Shown here: piece by piece, positions 7,816 through 15,636 of the stretch
Layout of the letters: every line of letters begins with the position of its first letter
Numbering within the stretch: the first letter of the stretch is position 1
Origin: Micromonospora globbae
GTDB lineage: Bacteria; Actinomycetota; Actinomycetes; Mycobacteriales; Micromonosporaceae
Length of the DNA stretch: 64,000 bases
Direction: 5' to 3'
NCBI RefSeq assembly: GCF_003610785.1
Contig: NZ_RAQQ01000018.1
Span: 103,208 to 167,207, forward strand
Notes under the pieces: generated by a model
The model's database searches: none
What the model saw: the letters and a program-made list of their open reading frames with translations, nothing else
What the model was told of the DNA's origin: nothing
Translations under genes and position numbers: made by a program

Positions 7816-8532
7816 TCAGCTCTCGGCCGAGGCCTCCTGGAGGTTCTTCACCACGTTCGGGTCGACCGGGACGCCCGGGCCCATGGTGGTGGTGAGGGTG
7901 ACCTTCTTGAGGTACTTGCCCTTGGCCGCCGACGGCTTGGCCCGCAGCACCTCGTCCAGCACCGCCGCGTAGTTGTCGATCAGCTGGGCCTCGCTGAACG
8001 AGGCCTTGCCGATGATCAGGTGCAGGTTGGAGTGCTTGTCCACCCGGAAGGTGATCTTGCCGCCCTTGATGTCCTGCACCGCCTTGGCGACGTCCATGGT
8101 CACCGTGCCGGTCTTCGGGTTCGGCATGAGACCGCGCGGGCCCAGGATCCGCGCGATCCGGCCGATCTTGGCCATCTGGTCCGGCGTGGCGATCGCCGCG
8201 TCGAACTCGAGCCACCCGCCCTGGATCCGGGCGACCAGCTCGTCGGTGCCCACCTCGTCGGCACCCGCGGCGGCGGCCTCCTCGGCCTTCGCGCCAGCGG
8301 CGAACACGATCACGCGGGCGGTCTTGCCGGTGCCGTGCGGCAGGTTGACCGTGCCGCGGACCATCTGGTCCGCCTTGCGGGGGTCGACGCCGAGGCGCAT
8401 CGCGACCTCGACCGTGGCGTCGAACTTGACGGAGGTGGTCTCCTTGGCCAGCTTCACGGCCTCGGCGGGGGTGTAGAGCTTGGACCGGTCGATGAGCTCG
8501 GCGGCCTTGCGGTAGCTCTTGCTGCGCTGCAT
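7816..8532 (-). CDS. rplA: 50S ribosomal protein L1
   Basis: L1 builds the L1 stalk that guides deacylated tRNA out of the E site. The product is 238 residues, normal for the family. It starts MQRSKSYRKAAELIDRSKLY and carries the conserved AMRLGVDPRKADQMVRG and LMPNPKTGTVT segments. The gene follows rplK by about 80 bp and is closed by a strong hairpin just after its stop. Confidence 0.98.
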   Translation of the reverse strand: MQRSKSYRKAAELIDRSKLYTPAEAVKLAKETTSVKFDATVEVAMRLGVDPRKADQMVRGTVNLPHGTGKTARVIVFAAGAKAEEAAAAGADEVGTDELVARIQGGWLEFDAAIATPDQMAKIGRIARILGPRGLMPNPKTGTVTMDVAKAVQDIKGGKITFRVDKHSNLHLIIGKASFSEAQLIDNYAAVLDEVLRAKPSAAKGKYLKKVTLTTTMGPGVPVDPNVVKNLQEASAES

Positions 8533-8615
8533 GTCTTGGTTACTCCTGTGGTCTCTGGCGGGCCGCGCCGTGTGCGCGCCCTCCCACGATCCGTACGGGT
8601 CGGTGCGGGCCGGGA

Positions 8616-9047
8616 TCAGTCGGTGACGGTGATGCCCATCGAGCGGGCGGTACCGGCGATGATCCGCTCGGCGTGGTCGAGGTCGTTGGCGTTGAGGTCG
8701 GCCATCTTCCGCTCGGCGATCTCCCGCAGCTGGGCGCGGCTCACCGAGCCGACCTTGTCGCGCTGCGGCACGCCCGAGCCCTTCTGCACGCCGGCGGCCT
8801 TGATCAGCAGCCGGGCGGCGGGCGGGGTCTTCAGCACGAAGGTGAAGGACCGGTCCTCGTACACGCTGATCTCGGCGGGGACGATGTCGCCCCGCTGCGA
8901 CTCGGTCTGCGCGTTGTAGGACTTGCAGAACTCCATGATGTTCACGCCGTGCTGACCGAGCGCGGGGCCGACCGGCGGCGCCGGGGTGGCCTGGCCCGCC
9001 GGCAGCTGAAGCGTGAACGTCTTGACGAGCTTCTTCTTCGGAGGCAT
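8616..9047 (-). CDS. rplK: 50S ribosomal protein L11
   Basis: L11 forms part of the GTPase-associated centre with 23S rRNA and is needed for RelA activation and thiopeptide binding. The product is 143 residues, starting MPPKKKLVKTFTLQLPAG after a GGAAGAGA box. The proline-rich hinge (TPAPPVGPALGQHG), GVNIMEFCKSYN, and the C-terminal RNA-binding domain ending ARSMGITVTD are present. It precedes rplA and is separated from nusG by a 187-bp gap containing a strong hairpin. Confidence 0.98.
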   Translation of the reverse strand: MPPKKKLVKTFTLQLPAGQATPAPPVGPALGQHGVNIMEFCKSYNAQTESQRGDIVPAEISVYEDRSFTFVLKTPPAARLLIKAAGVQKGSGVPQRDKVGSVSRAQLREIAERKMADLNANDLDHAERIIAGTARSMGITVTD

Positions 9048-9193
9048 GTCTCTTCCTGGGGCTTGGAACTGGGATTGGTGCTCGCTGGCACCGCCCTGCG
9101 GGCGCGCACGGTCAGCGCGGCGCGAGGCAGCGACGTTCAAGGGTAGCGCAGGCCCGGTTCCGCCCGACCGGCGAGGTCGAGCGGAAACGGCCG

Positions 9194-9227
9194 CGCCGGC
9201 GGCGGGAGGGGTCTCCCACCGCCGGCG
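9194..9227 (-). terminator. nusG terminator / nusG-rplK hairpin
   Basis: A 14-bp stem with one G-U pair in the RNA (CGCCGGCGGTGGGA / TCCCGCCGCCGGCG) and a 6-nt loop starts 6 bp after the nusG stop. It probably ends or weakens secE-nusG transcription before rplKA. Confidence 0.7.
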
Positions 9228-9233
9228 GCCGGA

Positions 9234-9956
9234 TCAGATCTTGGCGACCTGGTTGAAGTTCAGCTCGACCGGCGTCTCCCGGCCGAAGATCGACACCAGC
9301 ACCTTGAGCTTCTGCTGGTCGGCGTTGATCTCGCTGATCGTCGCCGGCAGCGACGCGAAGGCGCCGTCGGTGACGGTGACCGAGTCGCCGACCTCGAAGT
9401 CGAGGACCTTGACCTCCGGCTTCGCCTTCTTCTGCTCGGTCTCCACCGCCGGGGCCAGCCACTTGAGCACCTCGTCGAGGGAGAGCGGCGCCGGACGGTC
9501 GGCCCGGTCGGTCGCCCCCACGAAGCCGGTGACCCCCGGGGTGTTGCGCACGCAGGAGTAGGACTCGGCGGTCAGCTCCATCCGGACCAGGATGTAGCCC
9601 GGGAAGACCTTCGCCTGGACCTGTGACCGCTTGCCGTTCTTGACCTCGACCTCTTCCCGGGTCGGCACCTCGACCTGGTAGATGTAGTCCTCCATGTCGA
9701 GGCTCGTGATGCGGGTCTCGAGGTTGGTCTTGACCTTGTTCTCGTAGCCGGCGTAGGAGTGCACCACGTACCAGTCGCCCGGCGCGTAGCGCAGCTTCTG
9801 GCGCAGCTCGGCGACCGGGTCGAACTCCTCGTCCGACGGAGCCTCGGTGGTCGGGATTTCCGGGTCGCTGGCGGCCTCGACCGACTCGTCGTTCGCCGCC
9901 GTCGCCACCGTGGACTGCTCGTCCGCGGGCTCGGCGGTCTCGTCGTACTCAGGCAC
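9234..9956 (-). CDS. nusG: Transcription termination/antitermination protein NusG
   Basis: NusG binds RNA polymerase and couples it to Rho or the ribosome. The product is 240 residues: an acidic, disordered N-terminal extension of about 55 residues (typical of actinobacteria), the NGN domain (GDWYVVHSYAGYENKVKTNL and FPGYILVRM) and a C-terminal KOW domain (FEVGDSVTVTDGAFASLPAT). It follows secE by 38 bp, giving the usual secE-nusG pair. Confidence 0.98.
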   Translation of the reverse strand: MPEYDETAEPADEQSTVATAANDESVEAASDPEIPTTEAPSDEEFDPVAELRQKLRYAPGDWYVVHSYAGYENKVKTNLETRITSLDMEDYIYQVEVPTREEVEVKNGKRSQVQAKVFPGYILVRMELTAESYSCVRNTPGVTGFVGATDRADRPAPLSLDEVLKWLAPAVETEQKKAKPEVKVLDFEVGDSVTVTDGAFASLPATISEINADQQKLKVLVSIFGRETPVELNFNQVAKI

Positions 9957-9994
9957 GCTCGCTCACTTCCGTCACTATCGGCTGGTACAGCCGC

Positions 9995-10372
9995 TCAGCT
10001 GGGGTTGCCGAAGACCCACAGCACGCCCTTGGCGAAGCCGTAGTCCAGGACAGCCACGATCGTCAGCACCACCGCGACGAAGGTGACCACCACGGCCGTG
10101 TAGGTCAGCAACTCCTTGCGGGTCGGCCAGATGACCTTACGCAGTTCGGCCACGACCTCGCGGAAGAACCGGGCGATGCGGCCGAACAGGCCCACCCGGT
10201 CGGTCTCCGTCCGGGTCTTCGGCTTGTCCGCCGACTCGGCGCGGGCACGGGACCGCGTCGCGGTGCCGCCGCGGGAAACCGGCTCGTCCGCGCCGGTGGC
10301 GTCGTCGTCGACGGTCTCGTCGTGCAGACGATCGTCGCCGGCGTCCTCGCCGCGCCGCTTGCTCTCGGCCAC
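9995..10372 (-). CDS. secE: Preprotein translocase subunit SecE
   Basis: SecE is the clamp subunit of the SecYEG channel in the plasma membrane. I chose a GTG start (VAESKRRGEDAG) because a GGAGGG box lies 4 bases upstream, giving 125 residues. The first ~65 residues are a charged cytosolic extension. The conserved amphipathic helix (FFREVVAELRKVIWPTRKE) and one membrane helix (TAVVVTFVAVVLTIVAVLDY) follow. tRNA-Trp lies about 210 bp upstream, the same order as in mycobacteria. Confidence 0.95.
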   Translation of the reverse strand: MAESKRRGEDAGDDRLHDETVDDDATGADEPVSRGGTATRSRARAESADKPKTRTETDRVGLFGRIARFFREVVAELRKVIWPTRKELLTYTAVVVTFVAVVLTIVAVLDYGFAKGVLWVFGNPS

Positions 10373-10584
10373 TTCGCCCTCCGTCGCGGGAATCTCGGGT
10401 TCGCACGCCCGGGGGCGTGCGCGGCGCTGGTCGCGCCGGCCGGACCAACCGTCCCGCGACGGGCCGCGGCCGGCGGATCGGCCGGCGGCCCGATGCCTCC
10501 GAGCCACCCCGCCGATGCCACCACCACGGGCCGTACGCCACCTTCTCGGCGACGCGACCCACGGGAACGGTCAGGCCTGAGGCG

Positions 10585-10657
<73 letters not shown>

Positions 10658-10786
10658 GTGCGGCAACGCTCGCCCTGCCCGACCACACGCGGCCGAGCAG
10701 GGGTCACTTGCCCCACGGCGGACCAGTGTACGGGTAGGCACCCGACTTTCCCAACCGGTCCACCCCCATCGCGCGTCGGGTCGCGG

Positions 10787-11179
10787 TCAGCGGGCCGTGC
10801 GCACGGTCGCCCGGGCCTGGGAGAGCACCTTCTCGCCCCCGCACGTGGCCGTGATGTCGAGCCGGGTGAGGCCGTCCTCGGTGACCTCGCGGACCACCGC
10901 GGTCACCTCGATCTCGGTGCCCTGGTCGTCGTCGGGCACCACGACGGGCCGGGTGAACCGGACGCCGTAGTCGACCACCGCGTCCGGAGCGCCGGCCCAC
11001 TCGGTCACCGCCCGCCCGACCAGGGCCATGGTGAACATGCCGTGGGCGATCACCCCGGGCAGGCCGACCTTCGTCGCGATCCGGTCGCTCCAGTGGATCG
11101 GGTTGAAGTCGCCCGAGGCGCCCGCGTAGCGGACCAGGTCCGCGCGGGTCACCCGGAACGTCCTGGCTGGCAGCTCCAC
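10787..11179 (-). CDS. hadB: HadB-like MaoC-family hydroxyacyl dehydratase subunit
   Basis: A single hot-dog domain of about 130 residues from the MaoC/R-hydratase family. The hydratase motif YAGASGDFNPIHWS holds the catalytic pair Asp24 and His29, followed by GLPGVIAHGMFTMALVGR. The start is a GTG one base after the hadA stop. By analogy with mycobacterial HadB it should pair with the neighbouring HadA-like protein to dehydrate 3-hydroxyacyl thioesters. Micromonosporaceae are not known to make mycolic acids and no hadC follows, so the substrate here is uncertain. Confidence 0.85.
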   Translation of the reverse strand: MELPARTFRVTRADLVRYAGASGDFNPIHWSDRIATKVGLPGVIAHGMFTMALVGRAVTEWAGAPDAVVDYGVRFTRPVVVPDDDQGTEIEVTAVVREVTEDGLTRLDITATCGGEKVLSQARATVRTAR

Positions 11180-11180
11180 G

Positions 11181-11627
11181 TCAGGCCTCCCCACGTACGA
11201 CGAGCTTGGACCAGACCGCCACCACCGGCTCCCCGGCGGCGGTGGTGATGTCGGTGCGGGTGGTCAGGAAGCCGTGCCCGCCCCGCGTGGTGATGTCCTC
11301 GATGGTGCTCACGCAGACCAGCTCGTCGCCGGCCACCACCGGCCGGGTGTACGCGAACCGCTGGTCGCCGTGCACCACGCGGCTGTAGTCGACGCCCAGC
11401 GCCGGGTCCTCGACGATCTTCTGGGTGGCGGCCATGGTCACCACGAAGGGGAAGGTGGGCGGGGCCACCACGTCGGGGTGGCCGAGCGCCCGGGCGGCCT
11501 CGGGGTCGTGGTGGGCCGGATCGGTGGCGCCGATGGCGGTGGCGAACTCGCGGATCTTCTCTCGGCCCACCTGGTAGGGGGCGGTCGGCGGGTACGTCCG
11601 GCCGACGTAGGACGGGTCCAGGGACAT
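11181..11627 (-). CDS. hadA: HadA-like hydroxyacyl dehydratase partner subunit
   Basis: A 148-residue hot-dog protein of the FAS1-type dehydratase family that starts MSLDPSYVGRTYPP. It contains VGREKIREFATAIGATDPAHHD and the YSRVVHGDQRFAY segment typical of HadA/HadC proteins. It lacks the catalytic Asp-His pair found in HadB, as expected for the substrate-binding partner. hadB starts one base after its stop, so the pair is translationally coupled. The rpmG-hadA-hadB-trnW-secE order matches mycobacteria except that hadC is missing. Confidence 0.85.
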   Translation of the reverse strand: MSLDPSYVGRTYPPTAPYQVGREKIREFATAIGATDPAHHDPEAARALGHPDVVAPPTFPFVVTMAATQKIVEDPALGVDYSRVVHGDQRFAYTRPVVAGDELVCVSTIEDITTRGGHGFLTTRTDITTAAGEPVVAVWSKLVVRGEA

Positions 11628-11753
11628 GCCGCGAAACTACACGCAAAGCGCGATCGCCGATCTGCGCGGTCGGTGGCGGGCGGATGCCGCGCCGGACCGG
11701 TCAGATCGGCGATCGGTGAAGCGTACGGGTGGCCGGGCGGTGCCGGCCGGAGG

Positions 11754-11921
11754 TCAGCGCGTCTCGCGGTGGAGGGTGTGCCGACCGTCCCGGGGGCAGA
11801 ACTTCTTCAGCTCGATGCGGTCCGGGTCGTTACGGCGGTTCTTGCGCGTGATGTAGTTGCGCTCCTTGCACTCCACACACGCCAAAGTGATCTTCGGCCG
11901 GACATCGGTCGCCTTCGCCAC
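11754..11921 (-). CDS. rpmG: 50S ribosomal protein L33
   Basis: A 55-residue L33 that starts with GTG (VAKATDVRPKITLACVEC) behind a GAGGAAGG box. It keeps the first zinc pair, Cys15 and Cys18, and Cys42 of the second knuckle. Where most zinc-type L33 proteins have a second CxxC it reads FCPRDGRH, so the fourth Cys is replaced by Asp45; His48 might substitute. It is upstream of hadA and downstream of tRNA-Met and tRNA-Thr, again the mycobacterial order. Confidence 0.95.
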   Translation of the reverse strand: MAKATDVRPKITLACVECKERNYITRKNRRNDPDRIELKKFCPRDGRHTLHRETR

Positions 11922-12053
11922 GGCGGAGCGCCTTCCTCGCTAACGGTTAGAACTACGGCGCATCAGCGTACGTGCTGATGACGCGGACATGCAAAGTGGG
12001 CGCCTGTGGCGCCCCTCCCACTGACCACCGGGAACACGCCCGGAGGACGAGAG

Positions 12054-12126
12054 TAGCGGTGGCCGGACTTGAACCGGCGACACAGCGATTATGAGCCGCT
12101 TGCTCTGCCATCTGAGCTACACCGCC
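12054..12126 (-). tRNA. trnM: tRNA-Met (elongator, anticodon CAT)
   Basis: A 73-nt cloverleaf with acceptor GGCGGTG/CACCGCT (G1-U72 wobble), discriminator A, D-arm GCTC...GAGC, anticodon loop CTCATAA and T-loop TTCAAGT. It lacks the three G-C pairs expected at the base of an initiator anticodon stem, so it is the elongator. CCA is not encoded. Confidence 0.95.
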
Positions 12127-12149
12127 GTGGTGGGTCCAGCTGACCCTCG

Positions 12150-12222
12150 AGCCCCCTTACGGAATCGAACCGTAGACCTTCTCCTTACCATGGAGACGCT
12201 CTGCCGACTGAGCTAAGGGGGC
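12150..12222 (-). tRNA. trnT: tRNA-Thr (anticodon GGT)
   Basis: A 73-nt cloverleaf with acceptor GCCCCCT/AGGGGGC, discriminator T, anticodon stem TCTCC/GGAGA with loop ATGGTAA, and T-loop TTCGATT. It lies 23 bp upstream of tRNA-Met and is probably cotranscribed with it. Confidence 0.96.
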
Positions 12223-12255
12223 CTGCGCGATCTCCCCGTGGGGCGCGCAGAGGTA

Positions 12256-12284
12256 AGAGTACACGGCTGCACCCCGCACGCGAA
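12256..12284 (-). promoter_or_regulatory. Candidate promoter for trnT-trnM
   Basis: On the minus strand TTCGCG (12284-12279) and TACTCT (12261-12256) are separated by 17 bp, about 35 bp upstream of the tRNA-Thr 5' end. The -35 match is weak. The position is right for a tRNA promoter. Confidence 0.35.
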
Positions 12285-12315
12285 ATCGGATCCCCCGCCG
12301 TGGCGTCGGCGCAGG

Positions 12316-14844
12316 TCAGGGCACGACGCGCAGGCGCGGAAGCTCCGCTCCCGAGATCGTTTCGGGGTCCACCTGGGCGCCGAACCAGGCCTCCAGCCGC
12401 TCGTACGGCAGCGGCCGGCTGAACAGGAATCCCTGCCCGATCTCGCACCCGATGTCCTGGAGAAGCTCCAGCGTCAGCTCGCTCTCCACGCCCTCGGCCA
12501 CCACCGCCAGGCCGAACTGCTGCGAGAGCGTCACCACGGCGTTGACGATCGCCAGGTCGCCCGGATCGGTGGCCATCCCCTGCACGAAGGACCGGTCGAC
12601 CTTCACCTCGTGCACCGGCAGCCGCCGCAGGTGGGCCAGGGACGAGTCACCGGTGCCGAAGTCGTCCACCGACAGCCGTACGCCCAGATCGCGCAGCCGA
12701 CGCAGGGTGGGCACGGGGCGGTCCGTGCCGTCCAGCACCCCCGCCTCGGTGATCTCCAGGGTGAGCCGCTGCGGCGGCACACCGTACTCGGTGAGCAGGT
12801 CCTGGACGCGGTCCGGGAAGTGCTGGTCGGTGAGCGTACGCGGGCTGAGGTTGACGGCCACGGAGAGCGGCTGCTCGGCCTGGGCCCAGTCCCGGCTGCG
12901 CCGCAGGCCCTCGCGCAGCACGATCTCGGTGAGGCGGCTGAGCTGGCCGGTGTGCTCGGCCACCGCCACGAAGTCCTCCGGGGCCACGGTGCCGTGCGTC
13001 GGATGCTCCCAGCGGGCCAGGCACTCGACGCCCACGAGCCGCCGGTCCCGCAGCGTGACCTTGGGCTGGAAGTAGATCTCCAGCTTCCCCTCGTCCAGCG
13101 CCCGGCGCAGGTCGCCGGCGAGCCCGAGCCGGCGCAGCGACCGCGACTCCAGGCCCGGGTTGAAGAGCTGGACGCTGCCCGGCACCGACTTCGCCGCCAT
13201 GGCGGCCAGGTCGACCCGTTGCAGCAGCGTCGCGGCGTCGCTGCCGTGATCGGGGTGCACGGCGACGCCCACGGCGGTGTCCACGTCCAGGGTGAGCGCG
13301 TCGAAGACCATCTCGTCGCGGATCTGCTCGCGCAGCTGGGCGGCCAGGTCCACGGCCGCCTCGGCGCTCTCCAGCCGCATCGTCACCAGGAACTCGTCGC
13401 CACCGGCCCGCCCCACGAGTGCGGAGGACGGCGCCGACGCGCGGAGTCGGTCGGCCACCTCGACGAGAACCTTGTCACCGGCGGCGTGGCCGAGCGACTC
13501 GTTGACCTGGCGCAGGCCGTCGACGTCGAAGAGGAGCAGCGCCACGACCTCCCCCGGCGCCCGGATCTTCACGGACTCGTCGAGGGCGCTCGTGATCCGC
13601 CGCCGGTTGGGCAGCTTGGTCAGCGTGTCGTGGTACGCGTCGTGCCGCAGCCGGTCGACGAGCCGCGAGTTCTCCAGCGCGACAGCGGCGTGCGCGGCCA
13701 CCGTCTCGAAGACGGGCACGTCGTTGCGGACGAAGTAGTTGCTGTCGCCGAGGCGGTTCGCCACCTCCAGCGTGCCGATGACCGCCTGGCCGGAGCGCAG
13801 CGGCAGGACGATCACGTCCTTGATCCGCTGGACGGACAGGTCGGCACGCAGATCGGGGTCGCTGGTCATGCCACGCCCGACGGTGACGGCGCGGCCCTGC
13901 GCCCGGGCCCGCTGCCGCACCGAGGCGGGAGTCTTGGCGAGGTCCAGCAGACCGGAGTCGCCGTTGCGCGCGGTCAGCAGCACCTCCGGGTGCCGGCCCT
14001 GCGCGGGCAGCCAGAGCGTGGCGTACTCCGCCTGCATCAGCGTCCGCACCCGCCCGAGAAGGGCGTCGGCCAGGGTGCCGTCCTGCCCGCTCTCGGCGAT
14101 CGCCCGGCTCAGCTCGTACATGTCGGCGAGCGTGCGGTGCTGCCGGAAGAACTGCGCGTACGCGCGATAGACGAGCGCCAGCGCGACGACGAGGGCCGCC
14201 AGCAGCACCACGGACCACCACGTCTCCGCGATGAGGATGAGCACGACCATGCCGCTGGCGATGTTGATGGCCGCGGTGAGCAGCGCGAGCGGGGTCTTCC
14301 GGATCGCCTCCCGCCCCGCCTGCCAGCCCTGGAGCAGGGTGTGGACCCCCGCCACGGAGACGATGCTGACCAGGTTCACCATGCTGGCCGCCGCGAACAG
14401 GATCAGCCAGGTGCCGGGACCGACCCCCTGCACGGGCGGAAGCGCCTGCAGCACCAGCACCGCCAGGGACGACCCGGCCGCGGCCCGGGCGACGTTGAAC
14501 CAGAACTTGGTGGCGCCCAGCCGGTGGCGATGGTGCGTGATGATGGCCGCGAGCGTGTAGATGACGACGACGGTGAGCGGCCGGAGCAGGTAGAACGCGA
14601 GAACCAGCGGGATCTCGGTGAGGGTCACGCCGACGGAGTGACGCCGCACGGTGAAGTTGAGCACCGGCAGCCCGGCGGCCACCATGGCCGCCAGGAGCAG
14701 CGCCGCCATCGGCCAGTCACCGAACGGCTCCCGGACGACGAGGGCGACGATCGTCGAACAGACGACGGCGAACAACGCCATCGGCCCGGTGATCAGCCAG
14801 GCGTGCTCCGTCGTGCGGGAGCCAGCGCGGCCTTGACCCGCCAT
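12316..14844 (-). CDS. Membrane GAF-GGDEF-EAL cyclic-di-GMP enzyme
   Basis: An 842-residue protein. Residues 1-230 hold seven or eight hydrophobic segments, an integral-membrane sensory module. A GAF domain follows (~245-395). The diguanylate cyclase domain has an intact GGDEF motif near residue 480 (GRAGGDEFLV). The phosphodiesterase domain starts near residue 590 with ECLARW in the EAL position (Glu kept). It keeps NLSPRTL, LEITE, DDFGTGDSSL, the Lys of EVKVDRSF and AEGVES, so both activities are plausible. No RxxD inhibitory site precedes GGDEF. The short gene just upstream encodes a membrane peptide and is probably in the same transcript, so the membrane module may sense that peptide (inference). 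Confidence 0.92.
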   Translation of the reverse strand: MAGQGRAGSRTTEHAWLITGPMALFAVVCSTIVALVVREPFGDWPMAALLLAAMVAAGLPVLNFTVRRHSVGVTLTEIPLVLAFYLLRPLTVVVIYTLAAIITHHRHRLGATKFWFNVARAAAGSSLAVLVLQALPPVQGVGPGTWLILFAAASMVNLVSIVSVAGVHTLLQGWQAGREAIRKTPLALLTAAINIASGMVVLILIAETWWSVVLLAALVVALALVYRAYAQFFRQHRTLADMYELSRAIAESGQDGTLADALLGRVRTLMQAEYATLWLPAQGRHPEVLLTARNGDSGLLDLAKTPASVRQRARAQGRAVTVGRGMTSDPDLRADLSVQRIKDVIVLPLRSGQAVIGTLEVANRLGDSNYFVRNDVPVFETVAAHAAVALENSRLVDRLRHDAYHDTLTKLPNRRRITSALDESVKIRAPGEVVALLLFDVDGLRQVNESLGHAAGDKVLVEVADRLRASAPSSALVGRAGGDEFLVTMRLESAEAAVDLAAQLREQIRDEMVFDALTLDVDTAVGVAVHPDHGSDAATLLQRVDLAAMAAKSVPGSVQLFNPGLESRSLRRLGLAGDLRRALDEGKLEIYFQPKVTLRDRRLVGVECLARWEHPTHGTVAPEDFVAVAEHTGQLSRLTEIVLREGLRRSRDWAQAEQPLSVAVNLSPRTLTDQHFPDRVQDLLTEYGVPPQRLTLEITEAGVLDGTDRPVPTLRRLRDLGVRLSVDDFGTGDSSLAHLRRLPVHEVKVDRSFVQGMATDPGDLAIVNAVVTLSQQFGLAVVAEGVESELTLELLQDIGCEIGQGFLFSRPLPYERLEAWFGAQVDPETISGAELPRLRVVP

Positions 14845-14899
14845 GCCGCCCCCCTCACCGGCCCCGCTGGTTCACATCGTGGTGCAGTTGACCCTCGGG

Positions 14900-15058
14900 T
14901 CAGGGAAGCACCGGCGCGTTCCAGATGACGTCCATGTTCCAGATGACGTCCATTGTGTGCACCTGCCCGCCCCAGACGTCGCCTACGAAGACGCCGGCGG
15001 CCAGTGCAGCGAGCACCAGGAACGAGCCAAGCAGCCGGCCCCGCTTTCGACCAGACAT
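14900..15058 (-). CDS. 52-residue membrane/secreted peptide with duplicated MDVIWN motif
   Basis: Not a family I can name. It starts with ATG (MSGRKRGRLLGSF) behind a clear GGAG box 6 bases upstream. Residues 3-8 are basic and residues 9-25 hydrophobic, a signal peptide or membrane anchor. The exported tail of about 27 residues ends MDVIWNMDVIWNAPVLP, a six-residue motif repeated exactly. It sits 55 bp upstream of the GGDEF-EAL gene on the same strand. The build (basic N-terminus, hydrophobic stretch, short repeated tail) resembles precursors of short signalling peptides, but no processing enzyme is adjacent. Coding is supported by the ribosome site and the in-frame 18-bp duplication. Confidence 0.65.
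   Translation of the reverse strand: MSGRKRGRLLGSFLVLAALAAGVFVGDVWGGQVHTMDVIWNMDVIWNAPVLP
14919..14954. repeat. 18-bp tandem duplication inside the small peptide gene
   Basis: Two adjacent 18-bp units (TTCCAGATGACGTCCATG and TTCCAGATGACGTCCATT on the plus strand) differ only in the last base. They encode the two MDVIWN copies in frame. Preservation of frame and residues suggests selection on the peptide rather than slippage in neutral DNA. Confidence 0.85.
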
Positions 15059-15636
15059 GTTTGCTCCTGTCGGGGAAGTGTCACAGGGATGGTGGAGGTT
15101 CCACGATCGTGCCACACGGCCGGTGACCAGAAAAGCCGTGCGGGCACGGCAGGGCCGTGCCGGTGACGAGGTTCCGCCGATCAGGCCACGACTCCCGCCG
15201 AGCAGGGCCAGATCAAGGGCCTGATGTGCCGGGAGCAGGGTTCATCGGGTGCCTGATACGACGTACGGCACATTTCGCCTCCACGGCTCGCCCGACCTTC
15301 GAACAGCCGCGTGTGATCACTCTGTGTCACGTCTCGGACTGCCTCGGTCGCCCGCACCGCGACCGGGACATCGACCACCATACCTGCCTGACGCAAGAGG
15401 ACCAGAGGGACGTCGGGGGCAATTCAGCCATTCCACGCTGGACCCCGCGCCAACCCGACACTGTTCGCCTCCCCGTGTCCGGTCATTCACGGTGTCCGGC
15501 ACTTCTTCGCGTCTGTCCGGCGCCGTCCCCCGCTCCCCTGGTTCCGCGCGTTCCCGTTGCCCGGCGCCCGGCGTGCCCCGCTCCTGCCCACGTCGGGGCG
15601 GGGCATGCCCGGCGTCCCTCCGGGTACCCGCCGGCC
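15059..15636. other. Intergenic region between the peptide gene and the DUF1028 gene
   Basis: No supportable gene. This is a divergent upstream region: the small peptide gene reads leftward and the DUF1028 gene rightward. A perfect 10-bp palindrome CACGATCGTG (15102-15111) lies about 45 bp upstream of the peptide start and could be an operator. I could not pick a convincing -35/-10 pair. Confidence 0.6.

Noticed and set aside
11940..11950. Palindrome CTAACGGTTAG upstream of rpmG as a Zur or other operator.
   Set aside because: Only 11 bp, does not match a Zur box I know, and may be chance.
12238..14928. An ~896-codon plus-strand frame opposite the GGDEF-EAL gene.
   Set aside because: His/Arg/Gly-rich antisense shadow; the minus strand carries complete GAF, GGDEF and EAL motifs.
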